Of a DNA stretch of 64,000 bases, positions 10,480-22,032 are shown piece after piece; position 1 is the first letter of the stretch, and the number at the start of each line of letters is the position of its first letter. The position numbers and the translations under genes were made by a program. The stretch spans positions 79,622,494 through 79,686,493 of the forward strand of contig NC_133773.1 of NCBI RefSeq assembly GCF_003597395.2, written 5' to 3'. A model generated the notes under the pieces. The model did no database searches. It saw nothing but the letters and a program-made list of their open reading frames with translations, and was not told where the DNA came from. This DNA comes from Chelonoidis abingdonii (lineage: Eukaryota > Chordata > Testudines > Testudinidae).

Positions 10480-11935
10480 AAGAAGTGGAACTTTTGGAGC
10501 ATCTGTTTGTTTGTTTTAGTGGTTTTATATATAATGGTTTCTCAGGGTTCATAAGTTAGAACACAAAGGAGCTTGTCAACTATTTTATTTTTCTTCCACT
10601 TCAGACTTTTTATGTTATGACCACTGTAAAATGAATAGTCTAGTAGCTTTTTAGTTCCTCATTCTGTAGTGTGAGAAGAGACACGTCATAGCCTAACACA
10701 AAACCTATTAGATATAACCAATGTTTGTTCATTCCAGCACTAAATCTATGTCTGTCAGGTTGGTTGGTTGCTTGGGGGTTTTGCAACTTAGGTTAAGGAC
10801 AATTGTAAATTTTTAAATGAAACATATTACTTAAATAACCTTCTAACCACATCCCACCAGGCACAAAACAGCAAACAAGATTTGCTAAACATTTAATTTT
10901 AGGGCACTTCAATTAATGCTGACGTGATTTTGCAATTCTAATAAAGGGATTTTAACTATAGGGGATCAATCTTATAGAAAACTTTTAAAAATGTGTAGAC
11001 TAGTACTGCAGATTAAAAATTGTTTAAAAATGTAACCCCACCTTGCAAAAGCACTACCTTTTCAGCAAAGTCATTTTATGTTAGAAACCATAAAGTGTGT
11101 CCAGTGAAAGATGATTTGTGTCAGCTAAAACTGTAGCCTGCAGCAACACTTGCTAGGTTATTACTTTAATCTAGTTATTGCAGCCTTGAAGTGTACGTTA
11201 GTAAGCCGAGGGTAAAAATGTCAAAAGCACAACTGAGACTGATCATTAAAGGTTTCTAGGAACAGGAGAAAGCAGTTCATACTTCTTCTGAGCTTGGTCA
11301 TTTGGAATGTCAATACTATTAACCGTGGAACATTTAAAAATATCAGCTGTTTTTAGGTAATGACATTTTTGTTATAATATACAATAAATTTCATGACTGG
11401 AAATTTATACTGAAGTATCATCAGCTGCTTAAAACAATCAAAATGATTAAAAAAAAACTGTGTTCACTGTCAATATCTGTTCGCCAAGAGAATACCAGGC
11501 TATTATATTTTTTAATTGATAAGGTAGTATATGCTACATTAACTCTTTAGTTTAATATACTTAAACAATAATGATATTAAATAGAAACATAATTATATCA
11601 CTTATTGTGTCACTCACAGTTCTCCACTAAATTAAATTATTCTGTAACAGCCTGGAGGTGTCAACCTCAGGAATTTAATTGGGTTATTGGTATTATTATT
11701 TACATTTAAAATACAAATGAAAAGTGTTTAAATCAAAGGTTGTAGCTGCAAAGGGGACCCAAGAAGAAAAAGGGAAGGCTTATGGCCCCTTTTTTCCTCC
11801 ACTGTGCACTTGTGCAGAGGCAGCACACAATGTTACCGTATGGGGACCATCTGAGAACCAATCCTTTAGGATGTTAAGTAGATTTTACCTGATAAATGAG
11901 TAAACTGGGTGCACAAGCTCGTTCAGAAGATGCGG
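10480..11935. other. No gene or recognised repeat
   Basis: AT-rich anonymous sequence. Possible weak regulatory content cannot be judged from one sequence. Confidence 0.4.
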
Positions 11936-11938
11936 AGA

Positions 11939-12076
11939 CCAATTCAACATGCCTTAAACCTCAAGCACATGCTTAATTTTAAGCAGAAGTAGAGCCATTG
12001 GCTTTAGTAATGCTCAATGATGTCCATCACAGGCTGAGAGTTAAACATGTGCTTAAGAGCCTTGCTGAATTGGGGC
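11939..12076. repeat. Palindromic short repeat (CCAATTCA...TGAATTGGGG)
   Basis: The left arm begins CCAATTCAACATGCCTTAAA and contains AAGCACATGCTTAA; the right arm contains TTAAACATGTGCTTAAGAGC and ends TTGCTGAATTGGGG. The arms pair imperfectly over most of the 138 bp, with a centre reading AGCCATTGGCTTTAG. This is a MITE-like hairpin repeat of a type I know from sauropsid genomes; I do not know its formal name. Confidence 0.7.
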
Positions 12077-12164
12077 CTAAATTATTGTTCTTATTAGATC
12101 ATAACCATTCCTATTCTTTTTTGTGTTATGTCATTGTAATGAAAATAAAATAATAATACATAAT

Positions 12165-12310
12165 TCTTCTATAGAACCTTTCAGCAGAAGATCTCAAAAG
12201 TGTGTTGTGAACATTAATGAGCTAAGCTTCACAACAGCATAGTGAGGTCAAATAGGAGACAGATTCCAAAAGGTAAATGATTTTCCCAAAGATGTCTACG
12301 AGAGGGCCCA
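12165..12310 (-). mobile_element. Diverged MIR/CORE-SINE, antisense
   Basis: The order AACATTAATGAGCTAAGCTT, then CACAACAGCATAGTGAGGTC, then GGTAAATGATTTTCCCAAAG follows the reversed MIR/CORE-SINE 3' half (genes for none; the repeat's own tail, gut of T-rich deoxypositions lost). Divergence is high. Confidence 0.5.
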
Positions 12311-12321
12311 GGACACTCCTA

Positions 12322-12378
12322 GACCTGATCCAAGGCCCATAAAAATCCTGTTGGCTTCAGTGAGCTTTGGACCAGGCC
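12322..12378. repeat. Palindromic short repeat (CCTGATCCAAGGCCCA)
   Basis: GACCTGATCCAAGGCCCAT on the left pairs with the right side AGTGAGCTTTGGACCAGGCC around TGTTGGCTTCAG. It belongs to the same general class as the hairpins at 20,189, 30,588, 38,780 and 50,360. Confidence 0.6.
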
Positions 12379-12384
12379 CTTGGT

Positions 12385-12719
12385 CTCATCTTTGAACAAG
12401 ATTAAACCCTTATGTATGCGGTTAATCTTTAGTAAATCCAAACATTGTCAGTGTAATCTAGACTTTACATTTGTTTTATTTGCTTTTTAAAGTGTGATGT
12501 ATAACGATAGTCAATAGATGTCCATACCATGCTCAGGCTGCCCTTACAACACTGGAAATTTACATTTTCAAAAAATGTCATATTCCCATCCCTCCACAAA
12601 TAAATAAAACCAATAACTAATACCTCATCATACATACAACTCTCCAATGCTAGACTACTTTGACTCCTAAAAACTGGGAGTAATGGTGGCGCTCGTAGCA
12701 TTGTCATTTTACGTACATG
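12385..12719. other. No gene or recognised repeat
   Basis: Anonymous AT-rich stretch between two repeat insertions. Confidence 0.4.
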
Positions 12720-12994
12720 CTAGAGTTGTGTCCAAATCTGAACCCTTAAACACACAGATATTTGAGTGAGTATGTGGTTGGGGTGGACTGGAAATACAGA
12801 ACCATCCCCAGATTAAAAAAAAGTTTGGCTCCCTAATCTGTAAGTCTATCCACTCACACAGATTCACTGACAGGAATGATTCAGTTGCAGTTTAAGCCCT
12901 GTGATGGGGAGAATCCAAATTCCAACTCACCTTGTAGGATCCAAAATTTGGTAACAAACAGGATCCAAATGTTGTGGTTCGAACCCATCTCTAG
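12720..12994. mobile_element. TIR element, TAGAG-ended MITE
   Basis: The left end reads CTAGAGTTGTGTCCAAATCT and the right end GTTCGAACCCATCTCTAG. The reverse complement of the right end, CTAGAGATGGGTTCGAAC, matches the left end in the first several bases and general pattern. TA-containing ends suggest a mariner/Tigger or similar TA-targeting element, but the TIRs are diverged. Confidence 0.45.
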
Positions 12995-15005
12995 AATATG
13001 TACAATCCCTGGAAATATGAAATATATCGTTTAAGATGATAGGCAAAATGAATGGTAAGTAAGTGCATAAAGATAAATGATATAGCATATCTTTTTCATA
13101 AAGGTAAAAGGTATACATCTCAAGAGCGACTTTCAAATAATAGAACATATTTGCTGCCAACAACAATAAATAGTTATGAGAAAAATATGTCAACATATTC
13201 TTATTACAGTACTTACATTTCTTTCATATGTCCAAGATTACTTGAAGGACACACTCACATGAAAAGACCACTCATATTTTAATGAATTGTAGTGGAAACT
13301 GGCCACAGCTTAATTCATTATAGCAAAACAAATTAACTAATTTAGCTTCTCCTTCAGAATTTAGTGGCTAATCTTTGCAGTTTCAAATGTTCCAAGTGTC
13401 ACCTTGACCCACTCTTAATTATATAAATGATTTCAGCATTACGTGCATGAAACTCTCTTCATGCCACCTACTGCTCAACTGAGAATTTCTAGTAGGGGAA
13501 TTCTGCAGCAGTTCATGATGGTAGGGTCCAGACATATAGGACCCTGGATGTTGATATTTCTTCTTCACTTAACTCAGTATTTGGATTAGTAGTTAATTAA
13601 ACCAACACTGATTCAGCTTTGACTCTTTATAGAGTACATAGAGTATGGCTGCAGAAAGAAATGAAGTGGAATACATTTTATTTTGCAACTGGGGTGATGG
13701 TCGCAATCAACAGTGATAGTTAACTGCTTAAAATTTAAACTATAAAAGAAAACAGTCATGTACTTTGTAAAGTAGGTTGATTGTGCGTCACTTGTAGCCC
13801 TGCAATAGATTGTACAGTATTGTAGCTTACAGGAGGCTGCAAAGTGATTTGCGATATAAGAGCTGATGAAACAAAGCAATAATCTCTGAAGTAGTTTTTT
13901 TATTCAATAGGGTGATTGGAATCTAAACTCCACCTACTCACAAAGCAACAGTCTGTGTAATTGTGTTGATGTTTCATTACTTCAGGGGGCTTTCTTTCTC
14001 TCCTTCATAGAAGATATTGATGAGTCATCTGACACAGGCATCGAAGACAAGCTGCCGATTTGCCTGTTTGTGAAGAAATTGAAGCTGATTGCCATTTCAA
14101 TCAACAACTATAGTGCAGTGTATTGGCAATTTTTTAAAGATCCAGAGGTCAAAAGCAAATAACTGATTCTTCTGCTTATCTGGACTAATTTTGGACTTCC
14201 AGGATCAACAGAATGTTGATAAAACATTCCCAGGATCAAAAGGAAAATGCTCTTGAACATCAAAAAAAAATTGTCCCGTTAACACATACAGGAAATTGAC
14301 AGTCAGATCCAAACATTTGTTTAGATGGTTACTTCCCATGGAATACTATATTTGGATAGCACTCTGGTAGAATACCTCTGACATTAGTGGACCACGAACT
14401 ATATATAGTGAATGCAATAAAAATGGACATTCATCATTCACCCAATTTAAATAATAGGAGCAAGAGGAGCTTCAATCCAATGACAAAGCAACTGGTTATA
14501 GAGATGCTGGCTATGGAAATTGGCCCAATGGTGATGGCCAACTCCAATTAATTTTTGAGGAGACTATGGTGACAACAAGTACTAAGTCAAAATCAGGAGA
14601 ATAGCTAACCCTCAAAGTTCCAAAGCAATTGGATCTATAATACAAACTTGAACAGAGTAGGATGTCTACCTTACTCTTACCTAATTGATTGTAACTTCTT
14701 CAACAGGCACTAGAAACAAGTAGCACTTTAGCAATATGTCAGATAGGAAGTGGAGGGATGTATTCTCTGGTTCAAGCTCTCCCGTCTCCAACCAGTTCTC
14801 TTGCACATAGCCTCAGTAGTCAGGTTTTGTGTGGGGGCACTAAGTAGGGATTCAGAGGAGAAGCAACTATTGTTTTTATTAAGTTTTTTTATTACAGTAG
14901 CACTGAGAGATACCAGCAGAAATCAGGGCTCCAGTATATTACACTCTGCTCAAACACATATTAAAATAAAACATTTTTCCTTGAAGATCTTATAACCTAA
15001 ATAAA
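12995..15005. other. No gene or recognised repeat
   Basis: About 2 kb of AT-rich sequence. Frames of 76-89 codons near 13,000-13,900 lack recognisable domains and overlap each other on both strands, which argues for chance. Confidence 0.4.
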
Positions 15006-15009
15006 CAAG

Positions 15010-15120
15010 ACAGGCAGAGAGAGGTGAAGCAATTTATTCAGGATCACAGAGTAGGTCAGTGGTAGAGAAGGGAATACAACCCAGATGATTTGATTGTCCA
15101 TCCAGTACTCTTATCTCCTG
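15010..15120 (-). mobile_element. MIR/CORE-SINE fragment, antisense
   Basis: Plus strand reads AGAGAGGTGAAGCAATTTAT, then CAGGATCACAGAGTAGGTCA and GTGGTAGAGAAGGGAATACA, the reversed MIR order (gaggttaag, ggtcacacagc, gtggcagagc). Confidence 0.7.
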
Positions 15121-17820
15121 ACTGGATTGCCCACTAAACCACCCAGCATGCACACAGGACTGTCTTAAACACCCTATAGTTCCAACTTTATGCTGGAATA
15201 GTAAATACTGTTGTTTCATACTGTCTCTGTGGGTATTAAGGCCACACACACTGCCAAACCTACCCTAAAGTCATTCAAGACTAGCACAAATCATCCTCCT
15301 ATGGTATACAAGGTATGCTGAGGCCTCCCTATGTTGTTTTTCTACCCATCAAGTTTACACGAATACCACATACAGTTAATGAAAGTTGTTGGTTTTTTTT
15401 TTTAAATCACAAAGTCTTTCAAGATTTCAAATTTCATATAATTATTTTCCAGATTCAAAATGGACCCATTTTTTTTCTTTTTTTCAAAACAAGCAACATT
15501 TTCTCTTATATAGGATTTTTAGTGAATACAAATTTTAATAACTTTTTGATATATTTTGATCACATTTTCAATAATAAATGTGATAAAATTGTCACAAATG
15601 TTCCCAAAAGTGAGAAAATTCTAAAAAGTTATATGAAGGAGTTTTTCTGTTGTTGTTTTGTATTTTTTTAAATAAAAGGCTGTTTTTCAATTCTACATAC
15701 TCCTCTACGCTTTGCTTAATGGGGGCTGAGCTAGACTGAGCCTGAATTAAACCCTTAAAATATTGGATGAACCATATGCCATTTAGCAAAAGTGGAATAG
15801 TAACTCACTCAACATGTTTGCTATTGGCTGCTATTTCCACTCTAACTCTGTACCCTCAATGTTTTATTAATTCAAATTAAGTATGTATTTAAGAATTTGC
15901 CATATAGTGATAATATCAGGCGTGTTTAAAATATTAAGCTGCTCAGTGTGTATTATCAACAACTAGCCACGAAAGAGGCCATCCCCTGCCATTATTACTA
16001 TCAAAGATAGGTAATAATATTTTGTCCTTCATGATAATCCTGATGTCCCAAAATGGATAACACAATTATGAAAAGAGGTATTAAATTTCAGATTTGCATT
16101 ACATTAATTAATATACATCTTTTAAAAATTTCTCCAATGTAATCTTATCATCTGTGCGTCATAATAACACTTAATCATTTAATATATCTGAATTCAAAAG
16201 GTTTAAAAGGGCTATTGTGGCTCTCATTATTTTGTTAGGGCAAATTGTTCCATCAGGGAATAGCTCTAAGAAGGTGGCAGTGTGGAACTTCATATTCAAG
16301 GTGGCTTTAGTAGGCAAAGCCACTATGCCTCCCTTAGGAGGGCAAGGATGCACCATACTGTGCCACGGGATAGTGTGGACATAGAATGGGGCCATGGCTC
16401 TGTCTCCACATCTCTCCTGTTTACCTACTGGTCATCAGCTTCCTCTGAGCATCTTTTGCAGCTCAAAAATAGTTTTTGTGGCTGGTATCTGTGTGACCTC
16501 CTGTCTGCATAATGGTCAGCAGACTATCTGCTCTTTAACATGTCCATAAAGAATATTCTGGAATTTAAAATAGTGCCTTTACACAGCAAATTGGAGGACA
16601 GCTGGGAGACATTTCAAGAGGTAGTTGGTGAGGGTCAAAAAATTATCAAGGTGGCAAAAAGGAGCCAACAAAGAAGAGGTGGGTGGGAAGCTGGAATGAA
16701 TATAATAGATATTTGATATGCAAATATTGCTGTAATGGGATTCTGTTCATATTCATGCTCTTTGGAAAATTTAGTAGTTGATTCATCCACCCCTAATCAT
16801 AACTCAGAATGCCCATGTTATTGTCTCAACCTTAAATCTCTAACTGTTTCTTGAAAGTGCTCAGAGACAGGAGATCGGGTCTTCACAGTGTACTGCCGCT
16901 GCTTTATGTTCCAGAATCTAAGTTTTCATTTAAAAAATAAATAAATCTCTAGCTTTTATGATTGCCGAGGTATATTCAGTTCACAATTCCAAGGATAATT
17001 GATACAGTGATGCTGCCTGTACTTGCAGAATCTGAAACAATAAGTGTGACAAGTGTGAATCACACCATTTATTTCAGTGGGCACTAAATCAGATACCTGG
17101 TGTTGTCATTTAAAGTATTAGCTATTCTAGTGCTCATCAAACATGTAAGAAAGAAGAGAGAGAATTATATCATGAAGACCTGCACAATTTACTGTGAGTA
17201 ACAGCTGATTTTTGGTGCCATTCATTGAGTGGGTTTGGAAGATAGCACCACTCTCCCTACCCATAGTAAAGAAGGAACCAAACCCAAAGAGACTTAGCTG
17301 GTTATCAGATGCTCTCACAAAGGGGAGAAGCCAGGAGAAGCATATGGTCTTCACTGAGGCAGAGCCCAGAAATCTGTTTGGACCCCATTGAGGAGGAGCT
17401 GAGCCCAAGATGCCCAGAGAACATGTTTGATGACATTTTTTAAATTTGTGCATCTACTGCGAGCAGTGCCTCATGTGAGCGCAGCTTGGTTTGTGCATTG
17501 AACTTTGAACGGTATCCACCACATTGTTTTTCCCCATCTGACTTTCATTCCTTGATTTTTCTTAATGGTAGTAGAGAGAGAATGTTTCTGTCACAGTATA
17601 TTTCATAAGGAATTTATTGCATCAAAAATATTTTTGGTTTGATATTCTGCTTCTGTGGCTCAGAAATAGCAGAGTCAGAAGCTGCAGGTTCAGTCTTTCC
17701 ATGTTAGAAATGAAAAGGTTCCAAAAGGAACTAAGGAAGGAAGGTCTCATCCACCTTCACTGGTCAGATGTAAAGGTGATCAGAACAATATTGATTAAAT
17801 AAAATTTAATCTGAGATTAA
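15121..17820. other. No gene or recognised repeat
   Basis: Anonymous AT-rich sequence with poly-T and poly-A runs. A 118-codon frame at 15,315-15,671 is Phe/Ile-rich because of T-rich DNA and has no family signature. Frames near 16,170-16,510 and 17,127-17,453 are likewise unassigned. Confidence 0.4.
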
Positions 17821-17826
17821 ATGCAT

Positions 17827-17985
17827 GGGGGGCTCTGTAGTTTGGTGATTAGAGCACTGGCCTGGGACGTGGGAATTTCTTGTTCTGAATCTGGTGGCGT
17901 AAAGACTTGAACATGGGTTTCCCACAACTGAGGTCAATGCTGTATCCTCCAGGGTAGAGAGACCTAGATTCCCTTCCTGAATCAA
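17827..17985 (+). mobile_element. tRNA-derived SINE (turtle polIII/Cry-like)
   Basis: The head reads GGGGCTCTGTAGTTTGGTGA and TTAGAGCACTGGCCTGGGAC, containing an A-box-like segment, and GTTCTGAATC at about 17,881-17,890 is a mutated B box (GGTTCGAATCC type). The following GACTTGAACATGGGTTTCCC fits the SINE body. RNA polymerase III would read it from internal promoters; the diverged boxes suggest an inactive copy. The exact 3' end is uncertain. Confidence 0.65.
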
Positions 17986-18014
17986 AAAGCTGAGGATTTG
18001 ATGGAGAAATAGAC

Positions 18015-18131
18015 ATTTTCACACAATTAGCTTTTCATGAAAATATAAAAGTTTCCAGTGCAAAATGAAAACAAACTGTGAAGCTTCAAAAGTTGCCGTG
18101 AAAGAGAATTGTCATCTTCTGGTCAGCTCTA
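18015..18131. mobile_element. Fragment of TAGAGCTG-ended TIR element
   Basis: The right end reads CTTCTGGTCAGCTCTAG, the same terminus as the element at 22,033-22,859. The body is rich in TTTTCATGAAAA-type runs typical of this family. The left end is not resolved. Confidence 0.45.
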
Positions 18132-18814
18132 GTCAGAAGGCAGTTTGTAGTAATGTGAGGCCTGAAGGGAAGGAAGACAGCACAAAGTAGCGGTGTAAAA
18201 GGTAATCCTCAAGTTTCTCTTCTGTAAGGGCTTTGTGTTGCTCTTGGAAAAAGTTGTTATGGAAAAAAATAAGAAAAATGAAATATTTATCTGAGCAATT
18301 GTGAGTTAACAGCAGGACAACTTTAACTTACAATCAGCCACATTACATTTGCAAATTAGTGTTTTGAAACTCCAGAACTAAAAATAAAACAATTTAATGG
18401 GCTGAAATAATTTTTTCTAAAGAAAAGTGCCTATGCCCCTTGTATATTAAGTTACAGCTCAGTCCATTTTGAAATCATCAAGATATTAAACCCCCAAACA
18501 AGATTGTCAAACAACAAATCAAGTTTCAAAATAGCCTTCTAATCCTATAATCTGGTTACAGCAGCCAGAGTACAATTAACAATTGCTTTGCTGTTTCCTA
18601 CCCAAAATAAAGTGTCATATATTCTTTATGATGAAATTCAATGTGTGCTTTAGTGCACAGCAGCTAAAGTCCTCAAGGCTTCATCATAAACAGACTGAAT
18701 TTACTGTAGGTATTATCTGTATGAATAAACCTACCATTAGCAAAGTGCAATACAATATAAGGGATGTGACTCTGCTGCACATATTCATTTTGTTTATTTT
18801 ATTTCTTTAACATG

Positions 18815-18985
18815 TTTATTATAGTAGTGTCTAGGGTCCAACAAAGTGTGGGACCCCATTGTAGCAGGCTCTGTACAAATACAGGGTGGTAGGTAGCCCC
18901 CTGCCTTGAAGAGCTTACAATCTAAAAAAGACAAAATAGAGTATGGGGGAAAGAGCATAACACATAAGTAGAGTGAACAAAGTGA
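18815..18985. repeat. Unclassified interspersed repeat
   Basis: GGCTCTGTACAAATACAGGG and CTTGAAGAGCTTACAATCTA follow the order of a repeat I know from sauropsid sequence (CTGTACAAACAC...CCTGCCC...AGAGCTTACAATCTAA). I cannot give its class. Confidence 0.5.
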
Positions 18986-19289
18986 ATGATGCAAATATCA
19001 TCATAGTTACATGAGTTCTGGTGGGTCTATTAAAGTCTACATTTCCAGTAGGACATGGGAGGTATGTCTGTGGTCATTCAGCTTGCTGGCTTTGAAAAGT
19101 AGTTACAAAGAGGTGGTGTTCTCAGGTAACTTGTTATTTAGGGAGAAGATAATGTATTATCATTAGGTTGAGCCATGCTCTTATATAGCATGATCCTTTA
19201 TTTAACATTTGTTTTTCACTCCTCACAGTATATCCGATAGGGATATGGTCTACCTCACATTTCTGCAGTGTCATTTTTCAGTGGGGCAA

Positions 19290-19780
19290 CTAGAATTCAT
19301 TTCTTACTGATACACAGCACCAGCTAAAGGGGAGGGGGTAGCATGTGACCTCCCCACATGACTCCACCCAGTCCCCAGCCTGGGATCCCACACTCTTCCC
19401 CTCCCCTCCCATTAGCCATCCCAGGTTATCTGGGGGGAGGTCTCTGTCCTCCTCCTGCTGCACCGGAGACTTCTGAACTGCAGGGCTATCCTGGGAACTG
19501 CAGCGGTGAAAGGAGCAGTATGTGGGGCTGCCAGGTGACCCCACATCAGCAGCTCCTCCAGCACAGCTGTACCAATACCCCCCCAGAAACACCGTCAGCC
19601 CTGTCCTCCGACGGGGCTCCTTACAGACCTAAGACAGGAGATACTAGATGCAGCTGTGTGGAAGGGGTAGGGTGGTACAGCCGTGCTGGAGGAGCTGCTG
19701 GCGTGGACGGCATACTGGCTATAAATATCTTACTGGTAGGGCATACCAGACCGGACTGCCCTCCTTGCACCACTGGTGAT
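19290..19780. repeat. GC-rich unclassified element with internal hairpin
   Basis: GC-rich DNA in an AT-rich surround, with a 27-bp inverted repeat (19,547-19,573 and 19,674-19,700; 26 of 27 positions pair) and the partial palindrome ACTGGTAGGGCATACCAGAC near 19,731-19,750. The composition and palindromes suggest a transposon fragment, but no terminal repeats are clear. The 184-codon frame at 19,358-19,912 reads through this GC-rich block and has no domain I recognise. Confidence 0.45.
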
Positions 19781-20188
19781 TTTCTACTTATTATCAGCTC
19801 TCTCGACTCTTCTCAGCGTACAGCCATTCTACTAATAATCATTTTGTTCAGAGATTTCAAGAAAACAGAGGGGAAGAAAACACCAGCAAACAGCACTGGC
19901 TATTTTGAATGACCAATTAGAGAAAATAACATCAAAATAAACTTCAAAAATGGTTCAAACAATGAGTGTAACAGCAGTGACAATTCTGGGGTTACTTTAT
20001 TTTAAGGAAGGTTATAGTTACTACAATTATTTCTTTTTAATAACCTTATCTTCACGAAATTCAGTGATGGCAATAGCAAACTTGCAGACATGTGATTATA
20101 CAGTTATACTTAGTTTTTCCAGGAGGGTGAAAGGCCTCTTAGTTCATTTTGGTGTGGTGGTCATTTTGGTAAGATAATAATAGTAACA

Positions 20189-20247
20189 GGGCCAGACCCT
20201 CAGCTTCATTGGAGCAAATCAAATTTACATCATCTGGGGATCTGGCA
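20189..20247. repeat. Palindromic short repeat (GGGCCAGA...TCTGGC)
   Basis: GGGCCAGACCCTCAGCTTCA and TACATCATCTGGGGATCTGG are the outer parts of the hairpin family also present at 38,780-38,870. Confidence 0.55.
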
Positions 20248-20479
20248 CTATGTATTTATTATATAGCCACATTTCAGTAAAATACTAACATTTATCTAAT
20301 GCTGTTGCTAAAAGGCAGAAAGGGTAGTGAAGAAAAGGAGTTAAATAGTTTTGAGTGATTTTTTTAAATACAGTTTGCAATTTATAAATACATCTCTGCT
20401 ACATTGAAGAGCTCAGTCTATAAATACCGTACCTACATGGGGACAAATATTTCACAAAGCACTTTCAGTCTAGCAGAGA

Positions 20480-20728
20480 AAGGAATAACACAATCCAGTG
20501 GTTGGAAGTTGAAAACTAGACAAATTCAGACTGGAAATAAGATGTAAATTTTTAACAGTGAGAGTAATTAACCATTGGAACAATTTACCAATTTTCTTTC
20601 ACTGACCATTTTTTAAATCAAGTTTTAATATCTTCCCAAAAGTTGTGCCGAAAGAATTATTTTGGGGAAGTTCTAGGATCTGTGATCCATATTAGGACAG
20701 GCTGTCCTTGGAATCTATGAATTACTGG
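20480..20728 (+). mobile_element. CR1 LINE 3' end
   Basis: The order TGGTTGGAAGTTGAAAACTA, AGACTGGAAATAAGATGTAA, TTAACAGTGAGAGTAATTAA, CATTGGAACAATTTACC and GAATTATTTTGGGGAAGTTC is the CR1 ORF2 C-terminus and 3' region. It ends at CCTTGGAATCTATGAATT, the expected terminus. Confidence 0.85.
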
Positions 20729-20738
20729 TACTGATTTG

Positions 20739-20830
20739 TAGAGATGAGCAAATTGAATCAAAATTTGATCCAAATTGGTTTGGATCAAAAATTTCTCTTT
20801 GATTTTTCTGACCAGGACTGAAACTGGAAA
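20739..20830. mobile_element. Possible TAGAGATG-ended element fragment
   Basis: TAGAGATGAGCAAATTGAAT followed by repeated TTGGATCAAAA-type motifs resembles the left end of TAGAG-ended MITEs, such as that at 12,720. The other end was not found. Confidence 0.35.
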
Positions 20831-22032
20831 AGCCAAGAATAAGGAAAGCTGCTCTAACTAGAGCTCTGCTCTTGTAAGTTGTTCCATGCAGACAGAACCT
20901 ACCACTCATGCAGAGCAGCTTGCAGAAACAGGGCCTAAATTAAGGGGGGGTGGGAGGGGAACGGATGAGTAGCATGTCAAAACTGAGAACAATTATCCTT
21001 ACAGTATTTTCAGTGGTTCTGGTTGTCATTTTTGTCCAAATTTTTTGGATAAAAAATAGCTTCTTAAAAAAAAAATCACAATTTTTTTTATTTCTTTTGA
21101 AATTTTCCAGTTTAAAAAAAATGTTAAAAAAACACAAAGTATTTTTCCTTTTCAGAGACTATACATTTCTGTGAATTGTAGCTTCAATTTCCAGTCTCTC
21201 TCTGCTAGAATGGAGAAGCATAGCACAGCAAGGGAACTCCTGAAGACACTGGAGAGGGGATATGAGGCAACTGAACTGTCTATGTCCTTCTCAAAAGGAG
21301 CTCACCAAAGGCCTGTTGAAGGAAAGGAGATAGTGCAGTGATGGAGGTTGTAAAATGCTATATGTGTACAGAGATTCACAGCAATCCCTCCAAAACTTTA
21401 AATAAGTATATTAACATTTTGTGATTTTCCAAACTCAGCCAGAAACTACAAACATTTAGAGTCAAGTTGCTGTTGCTCATGCTAGTGTGCTAACAAAAGC
21501 AGTGTAGCCTTGGTAGCATGGGTGGCATCTTGGGCTAACCACCCAAGTATGCTCCCAGGGGATAATATTTGGGCAACTAAACCAAGCAGCTACATGTACC
21601 ACTACAGCTATGATACTATTTTAAGCACACTAAGTCAAGCAGAGCTAGTGCCTGTATGTCTAATTACATGGTCTCTTCTGTGCCATCTTGTGCATTTAAG
21701 GGCAGGGAATACAGCTCTTTTAAGGCTATTCAATGATCATTTTATCACAGGGTCAGTGATCCCTCAAATGGTTTGCTTTTCCGCCCTCAAAAGTATTGCC
21801 TTTCATGTCTCTCAGTGTATTGTCTTAATCTGTTTTCTTGAGGCATGTCTGTAGTTGAGGTTACATAGTACTGATATCTGCAGTTGAGGTTACATAGTAC
21901 TGCAAATGATCAAGTCCTTATTGTACATGGAATTCTTAACTTATTGTGTTCCTTGTAATAAAATCCTAATAAAATTGAGTTGGCCAAAATTAGTTGTACC
22001 CTGGGGCAAATCATGATTTCACCAAATCTGTG
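20831..22032. other. No gene; homopolymer-rich, one tandem duplication
   Basis: Dense T/A runs lie at 21,060-21,140. A 21-bp unit is duplicated at 21,853-21,873 and 21,882-21,902. A 114-codon frame at 21,510-21,854 has no recognised domain. Confidence 0.4.

Noticed and set aside
15315..15671. 118-codon Phe/Ile-rich frame that looks like a membrane protein
   Set aside because: The hydrophobicity follows from T-runs; no start context, no homologous pattern, no neighbouring exon signal.
17827..17985. Functional tRNA gene
   Set aside because: Only A- and B-box-like segments remain, the cloverleaf cannot be closed, and the downstream SINE body identifies it as a SINE.
19358..19912. 184-codon plus-strand frame
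   Set aside because: It reads through a GC-rich repeat with an internal inverted repeat; a minus-strand frame overlaps it and neither has a recognisable domain.
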